From JBCBDX01 sp039815825 (lineage in GTDB: Bacteria > Pseudomonadota > Alphaproteobacteria > Rhizobiales > Rhizobiaceae), in the NCBI GenBank assembly GCA_039815825.1, contig JBCBYO010000006.1, forward strand, positions 1 to 64,000: 64,000 nt of DNA, read 5' to 3'. Every line of letters starts with the position of its first letter. Within the stretch, counting starts at the first letter, position 1. A model generated the notes under the pieces. It searched no databases, was not told the origin of the DNA, and worked only from the letters and a program-made list of their open reading frames with translations. Positions 35,862 through 45,000 of this stretch are shown in pieces. The position numbers and the translations under genes were made by a program.

Positions 35862-36329
35862 GCTCGCTCCTATCGTGACAAACCACGGACGCTACTCGGA
35901 AAAAGCCGTAACTGACACGCCCAAACACTGGCTCGTAGCCTTCCCAAGTTAACAGTATCAATTCACTACGACCATTCAATACATCCTTCTCGATCCGCCT
36001 TGCGGAGTCGACGATTGGTGTCCGCTTCGGGCTCAGAGCGGACATCGGATATGTGTGTGATGTACTATGCTGACGCGGATCCGTGCGCAACCGCGTTTGC
36101 TTTGGCGCCGAGATAGCCTTAAGGTCGTTAGTATGCTGCCCGCACCTTCGATAAACTTCCGTGGTAGAGGCAACGATTTAACAGCTGCATGCGTGGATTA
36201 CCCGCACTTCGAACACTAAATTAAACCGCCTAAGCCTGTCTGTGCCGAAACCGTAAGGTGGATAGAAGGGTGTACGAAAATGTCTGCTTCAAATATTATC
36301 TATATATTTCAATAAGATATTCATGATTA
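35862..36329. other. island right end, no gene seen
   Basis: About 470 bases between the phosphatase gene and the tRNA-Phe. It has a dispersed repeat copy and, at 36284-36329, a very AT-rich tract directly beside the attachment site. A 94-codon leftward frame overlaps the phosphatase start and has no RBS. I see no RNA gene. Confidence 0.55.
36029..36046 (+). repeat. degenerate dispersed repeat, copy 2
   Basis: GGGCTCAGAGCGGACATC matches 20789-20806 with two differences. Together with GTCCGCT at 36020-36026, the AGCGGAC at 36037-36043 forms an imperfect hairpin. Confidence 0.35.
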
Positions 36330-36352
36330 TGGTGCCCGGGGGCGGATTTGAA
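36329..36352 (+). repeat. att site within the tRNA-Phe 3' end
   Basis: This perfect 24-bp match to 5286-5309 covers the last 23 bases of the tRNA gene plus one base beyond. It is the tRNA-proximal end of the island. After integration the tRNA stays complete because the element supplies the same 3' sequence. Confidence 0.85.
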
Positions 36353-36404
36353 CCACCGACACGCGGATTTTCAATCCGCTGCTCTACCCCTGAGCTACCC
36401 GGGC
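36330..36404 (-). tRNA. tRNA-Phe (GAA)
   Basis: A 75-base cloverleaf. The acceptor GCCCGGG at the 5' end pairs with CCCGGGC, followed by the discriminator A and an encoded CCA. The D-arm begins TAGCTCAGGGGTAGAGC. The anticodon stem GCGGA/TCCGC closes the loop TTGAAAA with anticodon GAA, and GGTTCAAATCC is the T-loop region. It is intact although it serves as an integration target. Confidence 0.96.
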
Positions 36405-36567
36405 ACATCTAACAGCTTTTGAAGGGCTGTGGGGGCGGCATCGCCGCTCAGAGTGCGCGGGTTATATCACCAAAGAGACGCGTGTCCAGCGCTCGTTCAA
36501 CGCTTTTTTCAATTGAGTTTGTTTTCAATGGCAGCCATGTACCGGTTCGACCAGGTGGGAAACAAAA

Positions 36568-37632
36568 ATGGCGCAAATTGACCGACCAATCAGATGGGGC
36601 ATTTGGAGTACAGGCCACATCGCCGATAAGTTTGCACGCGATCTAAAAGCGGTTCCCGATGCTGTGCTCCACAGTGTTCGTTCCCGGAAAATTGCGGCGG
36701 CTCGGACTTTTGGCGAAACGCACGGAGAGAACGTCAAAGCCTATGATGATACGGGGTTTCTTGAGGATCCTGATTTGGATGCGATCTACATTGCAAGTCC
36801 GCACATTGTGCATTGTGCGCAAGCGATCGAAGCCATCGAACGTGGTAAACCGGCGCTCATTGAAAAACCCATCGCAATGAATGCCGATGAGGTCGTCAAA
36901 ATTCGGGTTGCCTCGGAAAAGCACAAGGTTCTTGTTATGGAAGCCTTATGGACCCGGTTTTTGCCCACCACCCTACGAGCACGTGCGATGCTGCTTAACG
37001 AAGAATTGGGCAAACCGATCCGAGCCGAGGCGACGATCCACTTCTACTGCCGGTATAATCCCAAGCACCGCCTGTTTGACCCTGCACTTGGCGGCGGCGC
37101 GATGCTGGACCTTGGCGTTTACCCACTGTCAGTTGCACAATTTTTACTGGGCGACGGCAGTCTCACGCAGGCGCGTTGGTCGGCAGCACCGTCCGGCGTT
37201 GACCACAATGCACGCTTTGCCTTTACGGCGGGCGGCGTGCCGGTCGATGCTGCCGTCGGCTTTTGGGAAAACAAAAACGAACAGGGGGACAACCGGTTTA
37301 TTGTCCATTGTGAAAACGGAACACTGGCGCTCGGCCGTCCCTTCGTCGCCGCGCCTAGCCTATCAGTTTGGCAAAAACCGGTAACAAAGCTGCCGCTTAT
37401 TGAAGGTGGGAAAATCAGGCGTGCATGGGCGAAGTTTCGCAATCGCCCGGACAGTGTCTTCGAGCCAACACGCGCTACAACCGGGTTGAACTTTCAAGTA
37501 GAAACCTTCCAGCGCGCTTTGCGCGAAGGCCAAACTCAAGTCGACGACATGCCACTTTCGACATCAGCGCACGTTCTTAGCATAATAGAACAGGTGATTG
37601 GCCGGCCGCCATCCAAGGGTCCGTTTCGATAG
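36568..37632 (+). CDS. Gfo/Idh/MocA-family oxidoreductase
   Basis: A 354-aa NAD(P)-dependent dehydrogenase. The N-terminal Rossmann fold starts IRWGIWSTGHIADKFARDL and continues with AIYIASPHIVHCAQAIEA and the family EKP motif (LIEKPIAMNADEV). The C-terminal alpha/beta domain follows (GGGAMLDLGVYPLSVAQFLL). It resembles dimeric dihydrodiol/1,5-anhydrofructose-type members. It is the first chromosomal gene right of the island and stands alone; the substrate, a sugar or cyclic polyol, is unknown. Confidence 0.88.
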   Translation: MAQIDRPIRWGIWSTGHIADKFARDLKAVPDAVLHSVRSRKIAAARTFGETHGENVKAYDDTGFLEDPDLDAIYIASPHIVHCAQAIEAIERGKPALIEKPIAMNADEVVKIRVASEKHKVLVMEALWTRFLPTTLRARAMLLNEELGKPIRAEATIHFYCRYNPKHRLFDPALGGGAMLDLGVYPLSVAQFLLGDGSLTQARWSAAPSGVDHNARFAFTAGGVPVDAAVGFWENKNEQGDNRFIVHCENGTLALGRPFVAAPSLSVWQKPVTKLPLIEGGKIRRAWAKFRNRPDSVFEPTRATTGLNFQVETFQRALREGQTQVDDMPLSTSAHVLSIIEQVIGRPPSKGPFR

Positions 37633-37640
37633 GGTGCCAA

Positions 37641-38036
37641 TTACTGCGTCGATCTTTCGGTGTCTTCGATTATGCCTCGAAAACGATTGAAGAACTGCTC
37701 CATGTAATCAAGGCCCTGCTCGAACTCGCTGGGATCGGGGAGGCCGGCAGACGGTGCACGAGGCAGCGCGCTTAACCCAGCGGCTAGAGCTTTTTCAAGC
37801 CTATCAATGCGGGCATCCAAAGCATCCAATTGTTGTTGAAATGCCGCCCGTTCGTCGGCGGCAGCCCGGCAAATCATCTGCCCGTCAGCCTCGGCACACA
37901 GTGCCATATCGCCAGTCTGGGTATCCATGCGAACATAGCCATTGTCGGTTTTCTCGAGAATGTAGCGGCCCGTCTCAGCCCCAGCATTCGGAACCACCCA
38001 TACGATTGCTATCATCGCCAGAAGAAGTTTTTTCAT
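37641..38036 (-). CDS. small periplasmic protein with coiled coil
   Basis: A 131-aa protein with a signal peptide (MKKLLLAMIAIVWVVPNAGA). It is followed by a small beta-rich part with two cysteines (MALCAEADGQMICRAAADE) and a helical stretch (AAFQQQLDALDARIDRLEKALAAG). I place the start at ATG 38036, which follows GGGGG and gives a proper signal peptide. The function is unknown. It converges on the oxidoreductase gene with an 8-base gap. Confidence 0.7.
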   Translation of the reverse strand: MKKLLLAMIAIVWVVPNAGAETGRYILEKTDNGYVRMDTQTGDMALCAEADGQMICRAAADERAAFQQQLDALDARIDRLEKALAAGLSALPRAPSAGLPDPSEFEQGLDYMEQFFNRFRGIIEDTERSTQ

Positions 38037-38157
38037 CGCAACCCCCGTTCTTTTCGCCATTGTATCATGCGGATGCGCCAAAATTGCGACCAGAGTAAGT
38101 TGTGGTAGCAGGCGTGGTCCCCTTGCCCCCCAAATGATTTGCGTTAAGGACGTCGCA

Positions 38158-38511
38158 ATGGAAAAAAACATCTACAAGATTGCCACGCAAGACCAGTGGG
38201 ACGAAGCCACCGCGAAAGGTGTTTTCAACGGCGCCCCCATCGATCTTGCCGACGGGTTCATTCATTTTTCGACGGCGACCCAAGTTCGGGAAACCGCCGC
38301 GAAACACTTTGCCGGGCAGGCTGATTTGTTGCTGCTTACTGTCAACGCCACGGCTTTGGGGGACGCGCTGAAATATGAACCATCGCGCGGTGGTGCTCTT
38401 TTCCCACATCTTTATGCAGACCTTTACTTGGAAGCCGTAGTAGCGGTTACCAAGCTACCGCTGACCAGCGAAGGTCGGCACCAGTTTCCTGAACATTTGG
38501 CGGACGCATGA
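38158..38511 (+). CDS. DUF952-family protein
   Basis: A 117-aa protein of the DUF952 type (IYKIATQDQWDEATAKGVF, DGFIHFSTATQVRETAAKHF, ALFPHLYADLYLEAV). The conserved His, Ser and Thr residues of this fold are present; the activity is not established. ATG 38158 has AAGGA upstream. It overlaps pyrD by 4 bases, a pairing I recognise from other alphaproteobacteria, so the two are translationally coupled. Confidence 0.85.
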   Translation: MEKNIYKIATQDQWDEATAKGVFNGAPIDLADGFIHFSTATQVRETAAKHFAGQADLLLLTVNATALGDALKYEPSRGGALFPHLYADLYLEAVVAVTKLPLTSEGRHQFPEHLADA

Positions 38512-39587
38512 CATCGGGCATGTGGGATAGCGTCGGTCGCTGGTTGGCCTTTCGCTTGGAGGCGGAAAAAGCCCACGGTTTGGCAGTTGCCGGCCTTAAG
38601 ACCGGCCAGCTAAAACCACGTACTACAATCAGTGATGAACGCTTACGGGTGAGCATCGCTGGCTTGGACTTCCCAAACCCCATCGGCGTAGCCGCCGGAT
38701 TTGACAAGAACGCTGAGGTCTATGAACCGCTTTTGCGGCTTGGTTTTGGGTTTTCAGAAGTCGGCACGCTGACGCCGCTGGCGCAACCGGGCAACCCACG
38801 GCCACGCGTTTTCCGGCTTCCGGCGGACCATGGCGTGATCAACCGCCTGGGATTTAACAATGATGGCCACGCCGGGGCGCTTGACCGGATGAAACGAACG
38901 CGGGCGAGTGGGATCGTTGGCGTGAACATTGGTGCGAACAAAGACAGCACCGATCGCATTGCGGACTATGTGCGCGGAATCGAGACGTTTTGTTCGCTCG
39001 CTTCCTACTTCACGGTCAACATTTCATCACCCAACACACCAGGATTGCGAGATCTACAAACGCGCGACAAGCTCTCTGAGCTGTTGTCTCGGGTTGTCAA
39101 TGCGATGCATGAACAGCCAAAAATGGTGCCTATCTTCCTGAAAATAGCGCCCGATGTGGCCGAGGCGGATCTTGACGATATCTGTACCGAGGTATTGGAC
39201 AAAAACATCGATGGAATGATTGTTTCCAACACCACGCTGAGCCGCACCGGTTTGAAAAACGATATTGGGGAGACCGGTGGTCTTTCGGGCCGTCCTGTTT
39301 TTGAACGCTCCACCATCATGCTCGCGAAGGTCCGCCAGCGCGTTGGCAAAGAATTGGCGCTGATTGGTGTAGGTGGCGTTGAGAGCGCTGCCACCGCAAG
39401 CACCAAAATCGAGGCCGGTGCGGACCTCGTCCAGCTGTATACTGGTATGATTTATCAGGGGCCCCATTTGGCGCAGCACATTTGCAAAGGGCTTTTGAAA
39501 ATGCTGCGCGATGATGGTTTGTCGTCGGTGCACGGTTTAAGGGATCGCGCCGTTGATGACTGGGCGGGGCGCCCGCTGCCAACTTAG
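38508..39587 (+). CDS. pyrD: dihydroorotate dehydrogenase, quinone-dependent
   Basis: A 359-aa class 2 enzyme that oxidises dihydroorotate to orotate in pyrimidine synthesis, passing electrons to quinone at the membrane. Motifs are FPNPIGVAAGFDKNAE, RLGFNNDG, FTVNISSPNTPGLRDLQ (the class 2 catalytic Ser region), VSNTTLSRTGL and the FMN phosphate site IGVGGVESAATA. The N-terminal amphipathic extension of the class is present. Its stop overlaps the stop of the opposing MATE gene. Confidence 0.95.
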   Translation: MTSGMWDSVGRWLAFRLEAEKAHGLAVAGLKTGQLKPRTTISDERLRVSIAGLDFPNPIGVAAGFDKNAEVYEPLLRLGFGFSEVGTLTPLAQPGNPRPRVFRLPADHGVINRLGFNNDGHAGALDRMKRTRASGIVGVNIGANKDSTDRIADYVRGIETFCSLASYFTVNISSPNTPGLRDLQTRDKLSELLSRVVNAMHEQPKMVPIFLKIAPDVAEADLDDICTEVLDKNIDGMIVSNTTLSRTGLKNDIGETGGLSGRPVFERSTIMLAKVRQRVGKELALIGVGGVESAATASTKIEAGADLVQLYTGMIYQGPHLAQHICKGLLKMLRDDGLSSVHGLRDRAVDDWAGRPLPT

Positions 39588-40915
39588 GTAAAGACTTGTC
39601 GCGCTTTGCGCGGCAGCACAAAGAGCATTGTAATCCCGCGCACGAACAGCCACAAATTAAGCGCCAGCCATAGACCATGATTTTGTAGTGGCGGCACGAG
39701 AATGGTCGCGAAACCTACAAAGCAAACAAGCGCCAACAGCATCAGGTTTCGCATTTCCCGCGACCATGTTGCACCGATAAAAATTCCATCCATTTGGAAA
39801 GCGAGTACGCCGACCAACGCAGTTAGCGCGGCCCACCCCAGGTAGGTATGTGCCACTGATCGCACTTCGTTTGATGTCGTCATCAAGGCGATAAAGTGTT
39901 CGCCGAAAACCATCAGCGTTGTCGCCGCGACGGCTGAAACGAGAAACCCAAAACCAACCGTGCGCTTCACGACCGCCCAAAATGAGTGTTTCGCGCGCGC
40001 ACCAACCGCTCTGCCAGCCAATTGCTCAGAAGCGGCTGCGAGGCCATCCAGAAAGTAGGCCGATAGCAAGAAAAAGTTCATGAGGACCGCATTGGCCGCA
40101 AGTGTGACTTCGTCAAACTGCGCTCCAAAACGGGTGAACAGGAAAAACGCGGCTACAAGCGCAAATGAACGGATCATAATGTCGACGTTGACGCTCATGA
40201 GTTTGGCAAAGTCGGCCCGGTTTAAAATCTCAGACCAGCGCGGGGCGAACTGTGTTTCAAATTGCCCGCGTATCCAAAACAGTGCGCCAACGGCGACTAT
40301 GGCTTCGCCAATAACGGTAGCCCAAGCAACGCCAGCCACGCCCCAGCCCATCCAAAGGCCCAACAGCAAAGACAATGAAATGTTCAAACCGTTGATCAAA
40401 GTTTGAAGGCCAAGGGTCAGAAAAGATCTGCCTTGTCCCAATAAAAGGCCCAACATGGCGTAGTTGGCCAACGAAAAGGGCGCACCTAAAAAGCGGATCG
40501 TTATGTAGGTCAACGCAGCGGCGTAAACGTCAGGCGACGGATCCATCACCCATAACGCCAAGCGATTGACGAGCGGGGATAGCAAAAGCGCGCCGATACC
40601 GATCACAGCTGCCAGGATTATCGCCCGCCAGAATATTGCCTGTTGCTCGGTGACATCGCCGCGCCCCATCGCTTGGGCCACAAAGGCCGTCGTGCCGGTG
40701 CGCAAGAAATTGAAAGTCGTGAAAAGCAATTCAAAAATAACCGCGCCGACCGCCAACCCACCGAGCATTGCCGGATCGCCAAATTGGCCCACCACCGCGG
40801 TATCGACCAATCCCAACAATGGAACCGTCATGAACGACAGGGTCATCGGTACCGCGATACGCAGTACAATCCGATTGTTCACCTCAAAATCATTGATGGT
40901 CGTTTGGTCGCTCAT
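39584..40915 (-). CDS. MATE-family efflux transporter (DinF-like)
   Basis: A 443-aa inner-membrane protein with about twelve hydrophobic segments in two MATE repeats (RIAVPMTLSFMTVPLLGLVD; LINGLNISLSLLLGLWMGWG). MATE pumps export cationic drugs or metabolites using Na+ or H+ gradients. It is divergent from the HDAC-like gene and converges on pyrD. The physiological substrate is unknown. Confidence 0.9.
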   Translation of the reverse strand: MSDQTTINDFEVNNRIVLRIAVPMTLSFMTVPLLGLVDTAVVGQFGDPAMLGGLAVGAVIFELLFTTFNFLRTGTTAFVAQAMGRGDVTEQQAIFWRAIILAAVIGIGALLLSPLVNRLALWVMDPSPDVYAAALTYITIRFLGAPFSLANYAMLGLLLGQGRSFLTLGLQTLINGLNISLSLLLGLWMGWGVAGVAWATVIGEAIVAVGALFWIRGQFETQFAPRWSEILNRADFAKLMSVNVDIMIRSFALVAAFFLFTRFGAQFDEVTLAANAVLMNFFLLSAYFLDGLAAASEQLAGRAVGARAKHSFWAVVKRTVGFGFLVSAVAATTLMVFGEHFIALMTTSNEVRSVAHTYLGWAALTALVGVLAFQMDGIFIGATWSREMRNLMLLALVCFVGFATILVPPLQNHGLWLALNLWLFVRGITMLFVLPRKARQVFT

Positions 40916-40989
40916 GTGTTCACCGTTTCACATACGCGATCATTTTCAAGCCACTTGCGTTTTTCAATGCGACACATACTTGGCGAAAG

Positions 40990-41895
40990 ATGCAATTACC
41001 GATTGTTCATAGTCCAGCGTATGACGCTGACTTCGACCCCGCCCATCGTTTCCCCATGGGCAAATATTCCGAACTGGCCCGCGTCCTTGTTGAAGATGGG
41101 TTGGCGGCGCCGGGTACATTCATCGTCCCCGAACCAGCGCCCATGAATTGGGTCAAACGCGCCCATGCCGATGAATACGTCAATCAGGTCTATGATTTTG
41201 ACGTGCCGCCCACCATCCAAAAGGCGATCGGTTTTGAACTTACGCAGAAAGCCATTATTCGAGCTCAGTGCGCAACGACCGGCACAGTGCTGGCAGCCAA
41301 AGCGGCACTTCAAAAGGGTGTCGCCTGCAATAGCGCAGGCGGCAGCCACCACGCTCATCGTTTGCATGGCGCCGGTTTTTGCACGTTTAACGATGTAGCG
41401 GTCGCTGCCCATCATTTGCTGGAAGAAAGGGCCGTTGAGCAGGTCCTTGTCGTCGATCTGGACGTGCATCAAGGTGATGGAACGGCTGATATTTTTGCTG
41501 ATGATGACCGCGTTTTTACGGCATCGGTTCACGCCGAAAATAATTATCCGCTCGCAAAAAAGGTCTCTGATTTTGATCTGGGCGTGGCCGATGCCATGGA
41601 CGATAGCGCCTATTTGAAAACGCTCGTCCTTGTATTGGAAAAATTACGGGGATTGGTGCCCTCACCTGATCTTGTATTTTTCAATGCAGGTGTTGATGTC
41701 CATGCAGAAGATAGACTTGGTAAACTATCACTAACGGAACACGGCATTGAGAAACGAGAGCGGCTGGTCTTCTCGCACTTTCATCAACGCGGCATTCCGG
41801 TGTGCGGGGTCATCGGCGGGGGTTACTCACGTGATGTGAGAGCGCTCGCTAAGCGTCACGCAATCCTTTTTCATGTGGCTAGCGAATTTGTGTGA
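40990..41895 (+). CDS. histone deacetylase-family hydrolase
   Basis: A 301-aa arginase/deacetylase-fold enzyme. It carries the His pair (SAGGSHHAHRLHGAGFC), the zinc ligands in VVDLDVHQGDGTA and FFNAGVDVHAEDRLGKL, and a closing GGGYSRDV. Bacterial members hydrolyse acetylated polyamines, acetoin-related or other acetyl amides. It starts 74 bases from the divergent MATE gene and runs up to the end of the next, opposing gene. The substrate is not evident. Confidence 0.9.
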   Translation: MQLPIVHSPAYDADFDPAHRFPMGKYSELARVLVEDGLAAPGTFIVPEPAPMNWVKRAHADEYVNQVYDFDVPPTIQKAIGFELTQKAIIRAQCATTGTVLAAKAALQKGVACNSAGGSHHAHRLHGAGFCTFNDVAVAAHHLLEERAVEQVLVVDLDVHQGDGTADIFADDDRVFTASVHAENNYPLAKKVSDFDLGVADAMDDSAYLKTLVLVLEKLRGLVPSPDLVFFNAGVDVHAEDRLGKLSLTEHGIEKRERLVFSHFHQRGIPVCGVIGGGYSRDVRALAKRHAILFHVASEFV

Positions 41896-42153
41896 TCAGG
41901 TGCGCCGGTAGTTCAGGAGGCGCATCACAACAAATACCGGGATGACAACGCTGGCGCCCAAAATCAGCCAATCGCCGAAACGGCCGAGCGCTGCGAAACC
42001 CTGCTCCCAAAGTCTGGCGAAGAATTCAACGAAACCCTGCACGATGCCGGCTGGCGTCCAGCCAAAAACGCTCATCACCATGCCAACGAGTATACAGATT
42101 ACGGCTAGTTTTATGAGGGTTCGAGTGACGGTGTCGCCCAGAAAATTATTCAT
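41896..42153 (-). CDS. small membrane protein, DUF6460-like
   Basis: An 85-aa protein starting MNNFLGDTVTRTLIKLAVIC with two hydrophobic segments (LAVICILVGMVMSVFGW; WLILGASVVIPVFVVMRLL), a pattern I associate with a short Hyphomicrobiales-restricted family. The start at 42153 is chosen from that pattern; upstream codons lack features. It abuts the HDAC-like gene tail to tail. The function is unknown. Confidence 0.65.
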   Translation of the reverse strand: MNNFLGDTVTRTLIKLAVICILVGMVMSVFGWTPAGIVQGFVEFFARLWEQGFAALGRFGDWLILGASVVIPVFVVMRLLNYRRT

Positions 42154-42267
42154 GATTTTTTCACATCCCGCCGAGATCGTTTGGCCTATCATCGCGACTG
42201 CGCGCCTCGCACATATGGTCAGCGCACATGTTCTTGTCAAACCAAGTTATGCTGAAAGGATCGCGAG

Positions 42268-43392
42268 ATGGAGCCCATAAAAGCCGCATTCTGGAACCTC
42301 CAAAACTTGTTCGACACCACGGCTACCGATATCGCCGCCGACTTGGAGTTTACCCCGGCGGAAGGTTGGACGAACGAGGCTGTAGACGCCAAAGTTGAAG
42401 CCTTGGTCGACATTATTGCCGGCATGTTTGACGGCGCTGGTCCCGACCTGCTCGGTATTTGTGAGATCGAGAATGAAGCACTGACCCAAAGATTGGTTCT
42501 TGCTCTACGGCAGCGGTTAGGCAGAAACGATTATGTGCAGGCCCACGCAGAAGCGCCGGACATACGCGGTATAGACTGCTCACTCATCTATTCAGACCAA
42601 GTTTTCGAGTTGGCGGGCACACCCAAGGGCCATCTGGTGCATTTGCGTTATCCGACGCGCGATATTTTTGAAGTCCCATTACGTTTGAAAGAAACCCAGG
42701 ATGAGCTCGTCGTTTTTGTCAATCACTGGCCCTCGCGCCGGGGCGGTGAAGCGACAAGCGCTCCATTTCGGATAACTGTCTCCGCGCATTTGGGCAGGCT
42801 TGTCGATGAACGCTTGAAACTGCCGCGCCAAGCTGTGGAAACGTCGCCGGACCCGCGAACGCTACAGGATGTGATTGACCGGCTTTGGAATAACAACGTC
42901 CTTATCATGGGCGACATGAATGATGACCCCTTCAATCGCTCGGTCTTTGAAACGTTGCGTGCAAGCAATAGCATTGATCGCCTTGAGGAGACGGTGAAGA
43001 CGGCAAACAGTTCAGGCGAGCCAATCACCGGCTTCAAGAAAAACTATGTCGGACGTCAGGCGGAGCTTTATAATTTTTCATGGCAATGGCTGGGAACGAG
43101 TGGCGCCGGCACGATTTTTTATTCCCAAACCGGCATCCCGCGCACCAAGCAGGTGTTTGACCAAATCATCGGTTCGCGTTCACTTTATTTCGGGAACAAT
43201 GGCCTGCAAATTTCCGAAGAAGATGTGGAAATCTATGCGCCTAAAGCGATGTGGTCGAACGCCAATCTACCTGATGATACACCGCTCCATATGGTGCGTC
43301 CAAGGTCTTTCGATCGAAACAACTTCAAGGGCGTGTCTGACCACTTTCCCGTAACGGCGCTAATACGTGTGGTCGAGCCGGACGTTGCCTAG
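42268..43392 (+). CDS. endonuclease/exonuclease/phosphatase-family protein
   Basis: A 374-aa EEP-fold hydrolase (AAFWNLQNLFDTTA, LLGICEIENEAL with the metal-binding Glu, VFVNHWPSRRGG, LIMGDMNDDPFN, and SDHFPVTALI near the end). The motif order fits Mg-dependent phosphodiesterases acting on nucleic acids or phospholipids. There is no signal peptide. It converges on the ligase gene, and both use the same CTAG for their stop codons. The specific substrate is unknown. Confidence 0.88.
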   Translation: MEPIKAAFWNLQNLFDTTATDIAADLEFTPAEGWTNEAVDAKVEALVDIIAGMFDGAGPDLLGICEIENEALTQRLVLALRQRLGRNDYVQAHAEAPDIRGIDCSLIYSDQVFELAGTPKGHLVHLRYPTRDIFEVPLRLKETQDELVVFVNHWPSRRGGEATSAPFRITVSAHLGRLVDERLKLPRQAVETSPDPRTLQDVIDRLWNNNVLIMGDMNDDPFNRSVFETLRASNSIDRLEETVKTANSSGEPITGFKKNYVGRQAELYNFSWQWLGTSGAGTIFYSQTGIPRTKQVFDQIIGSRSLYFGNNGLQISEEDVEIYAPKAMWSNANLPDDTPLHMVRPRSFDRNNFKGVSDHFPVTALIRVVEPDVA

Positions 43393-44999
43393 ACGGGTAG
43401 CTGCATTTCCAACGTTTCAAGGCGGTCAGCCTCTCGGGCCGGCTTATCCCACCGCAAACGGCTAATGCGAGGAAAGCGCATGGCCACGCCCGACTTGTGA
43501 CGGGTCGAACGATTGAGGCCTTCAAACGCGATTTCCAGCACAAGCCCGTGATCGGGTTCGGCACGTACGGAACGGACGGGACCAAAACGTTCAATCGTGT
43601 TGTCGCGCACATATTTATCGAGCTGCTTTAGCTCTTCATCGGTGAAGCCAAAATAGGCTTTGCCGACGGGTACAATTTGCGGATCGTCTTCCGGTCCGGT
43701 CCACACCCCGAAGGTAAAATCAGAATAAAATGAGGAGCGTTTACCGTGGCCACGCTGCGCGTACATGAGGACAGCATCGATCAGAAACGGATCGCGCTTC
43801 CACTTAAACCACGGTCCCTTGGGACGTCCGGGTACATAGACTGAGTCCCATCGCTTCAGCATTAGACCCTCAATGATTGGATCTGGCGGATCGTTGCGCA
43901 GCGTGGCGATTTCTTCCCAGCTTTCAAACGCAACAAGCGGCGACACGTCGAACCGCTCAGGATTTAGTTGAGGTACAAATTTTTCGAGGCGATCGCGGCG
44001 TTCTTTGAATGGCGCCGGGCGCACATCGGTTTCGCCATCCTGCAGTAAATCGTAAGCGCGCACGAACACGGGGAACTGCGCCTGCTTTTTGGCGCTCACC
44101 GTTTTTCTGTTTAGCCGCTGCTGTAGATCCCCGAACGTGCCGACCTCAAGACCATTGCTTCCCGGACGGCCGACCAGCAATTCACCGTCCAACGATCCCT
44201 CAAAATCCATGGCGCCGAGCAGGTCCGGAAACGAGTGGGAAATGTCATCGCCGGTGCGTGAGTAAATCCGGGGCACGCCGCGCTCGCATGTCACCTGCAC
44301 ACGGATACCGTCCCATTTCCATTCAGCGGCATAGTCTTGCGGCACGTACTTTTTCAGTTCGTCTGCGTCCGTGGGGGTCGCGAGCATGGCCGGACGAAAG
44401 GGAGATGCTGCCGCGCTTTCGGGCTTTTCGGCTTTACCATCCAGCCACGCAAACAAATCCAGGAACGGCACGTCCAAACCATGCCATAGCTCTTCGATCT
44501 CAATGACATCCTTGCCACCGTAGTCAGCCAACGCCTGCTTGATGAGTCGTGAGGAAACACCGATGCGCAGACCACCGGTAATGAGCTTGATCAAGGCATA
44601 GCGGCCCTGATCATCGAGCTGATCGAGCCACCCCTCGACCAATTTGGGTCCTTCAGACCGCGAGGCCGATTGCAGTGTTTCCACGATTTGCGAGAGACGG
44701 AGGCTAGCAACGCCCTTACCGTTTCTCTCGGTCGGCCAGATCAGCGAGATCGTTTCCGCCATGTCGCCGACAAAGTCGTATGAATAGCCGAATAGAATTG
44801 GATCGACGCGTTCTTCAACCAGCCCGCGTATCATGGCGGGTTTAACCGATGGAATATCAAGGTCGCGTGTGATCGCCGCAATCGCATAGCCACGATCCGG
44901 GTCCGGCGTGTTTCGCACATAGTCCACCAGAAGCCGTAGCTTGCCATTGCGCGATGGCGTGAGAACGAGACGGTCGAGAAGTTCAGCGAAGGGTTTCAT
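43389..44999 (-). CDS. ATP-dependent DNA ligase (ligase-associated cluster)
   Basis: A 536-aa ligase. An N-terminal DNA-binding domain (about 1-200) precedes the nucleotidyltransferase core with the AMP-accepting lysine in AAEWKWDGIRVQ, then SLDGELLVG, MLKRWDSVYVPG and GPWFKWKRDP. A C-terminal OB fold follows (YFGFTDEELKQLD; VLEIAFEGLNRSTRHKSG). Together with the adjacent exonuclease and the divergent helicase and PdeM genes it forms the conserved ligase-associated DNA repair set. ATG 44999 follows a GGCGGAG sequence at good spacing. Confidence 0.93.
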   Translation of the reverse strand: MKPFAELLDRLVLTPSRNGKLRLLVDYVRNTPDPDRGYAIAAITRDLDIPSVKPAMIRGLVEERVDPILFGYSYDFVGDMAETISLIWPTERNGKGVASLRLSQIVETLQSASRSEGPKLVEGWLDQLDDQGRYALIKLITGGLRIGVSSRLIKQALADYGGKDVIEIEELWHGLDVPFLDLFAWLDGKAEKPESAAASPFRPAMLATPTDADELKKYVPQDYAAEWKWDGIRVQVTCERGVPRIYSRTGDDISHSFPDLLGAMDFEGSLDGELLVGRPGSNGLEVGTFGDLQQRLNRKTVSAKKQAQFPVFVRAYDLLQDGETDVRPAPFKERRDRLEKFVPQLNPERFDVSPLVAFESWEEIATLRNDPPDPIIEGLMLKRWDSVYVPGRPKGPWFKWKRDPFLIDAVLMYAQRGHGKRSSFYSDFTFGVWTGPEDDPQIVPVGKAYFGFTDEELKQLDKYVRDNTIERFGPVRSVRAEPDHGLVLEIAFEGLNRSTRHKSGVAMRFPRISRLRWDKPAREADRLETLEMQLPV

Positions 45000-45000
45000 C

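Larger units (their letters stand above)
5286..36352. mobile_element. putative 31 kb genomic island integrated at tRNA-Phe
   Basis: The segment is bounded by a perfect 24-bp direct repeat (5286-5309 and 36329-36352). The right copy is the 3' end of an intact tRNA-Phe gene. A P4-type tyrosine integrase lies just inside the left copy. Between the repeats are typical accessory modules: an SRA-HNH nuclease, an AlpA-type activator, a primase/helicase pseudogene, iteron-like repeats and zinc-finger proteins, plus two transport and catabolic loci. No relaxase, type IV secretion or capsid genes are visible. The boundaries come from the repeat; integration as one unit is an inference. Confidence 0.75.

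Noticed and set aside
35806..36090. 94-codon leftward frame near the island's right end
   Set aside because: It overlaps the IMPase start in another frame, has no RBS and includes repeat-derived sequence.
39584..39587. Overlapping stop codons of pyrD and the MATE gene, and the shared CTAG of the EEP hydrolase and ligase genes at 43389-43392
   Set aside because: Real but common in compact genomes; no regulatory meaning can be supported.
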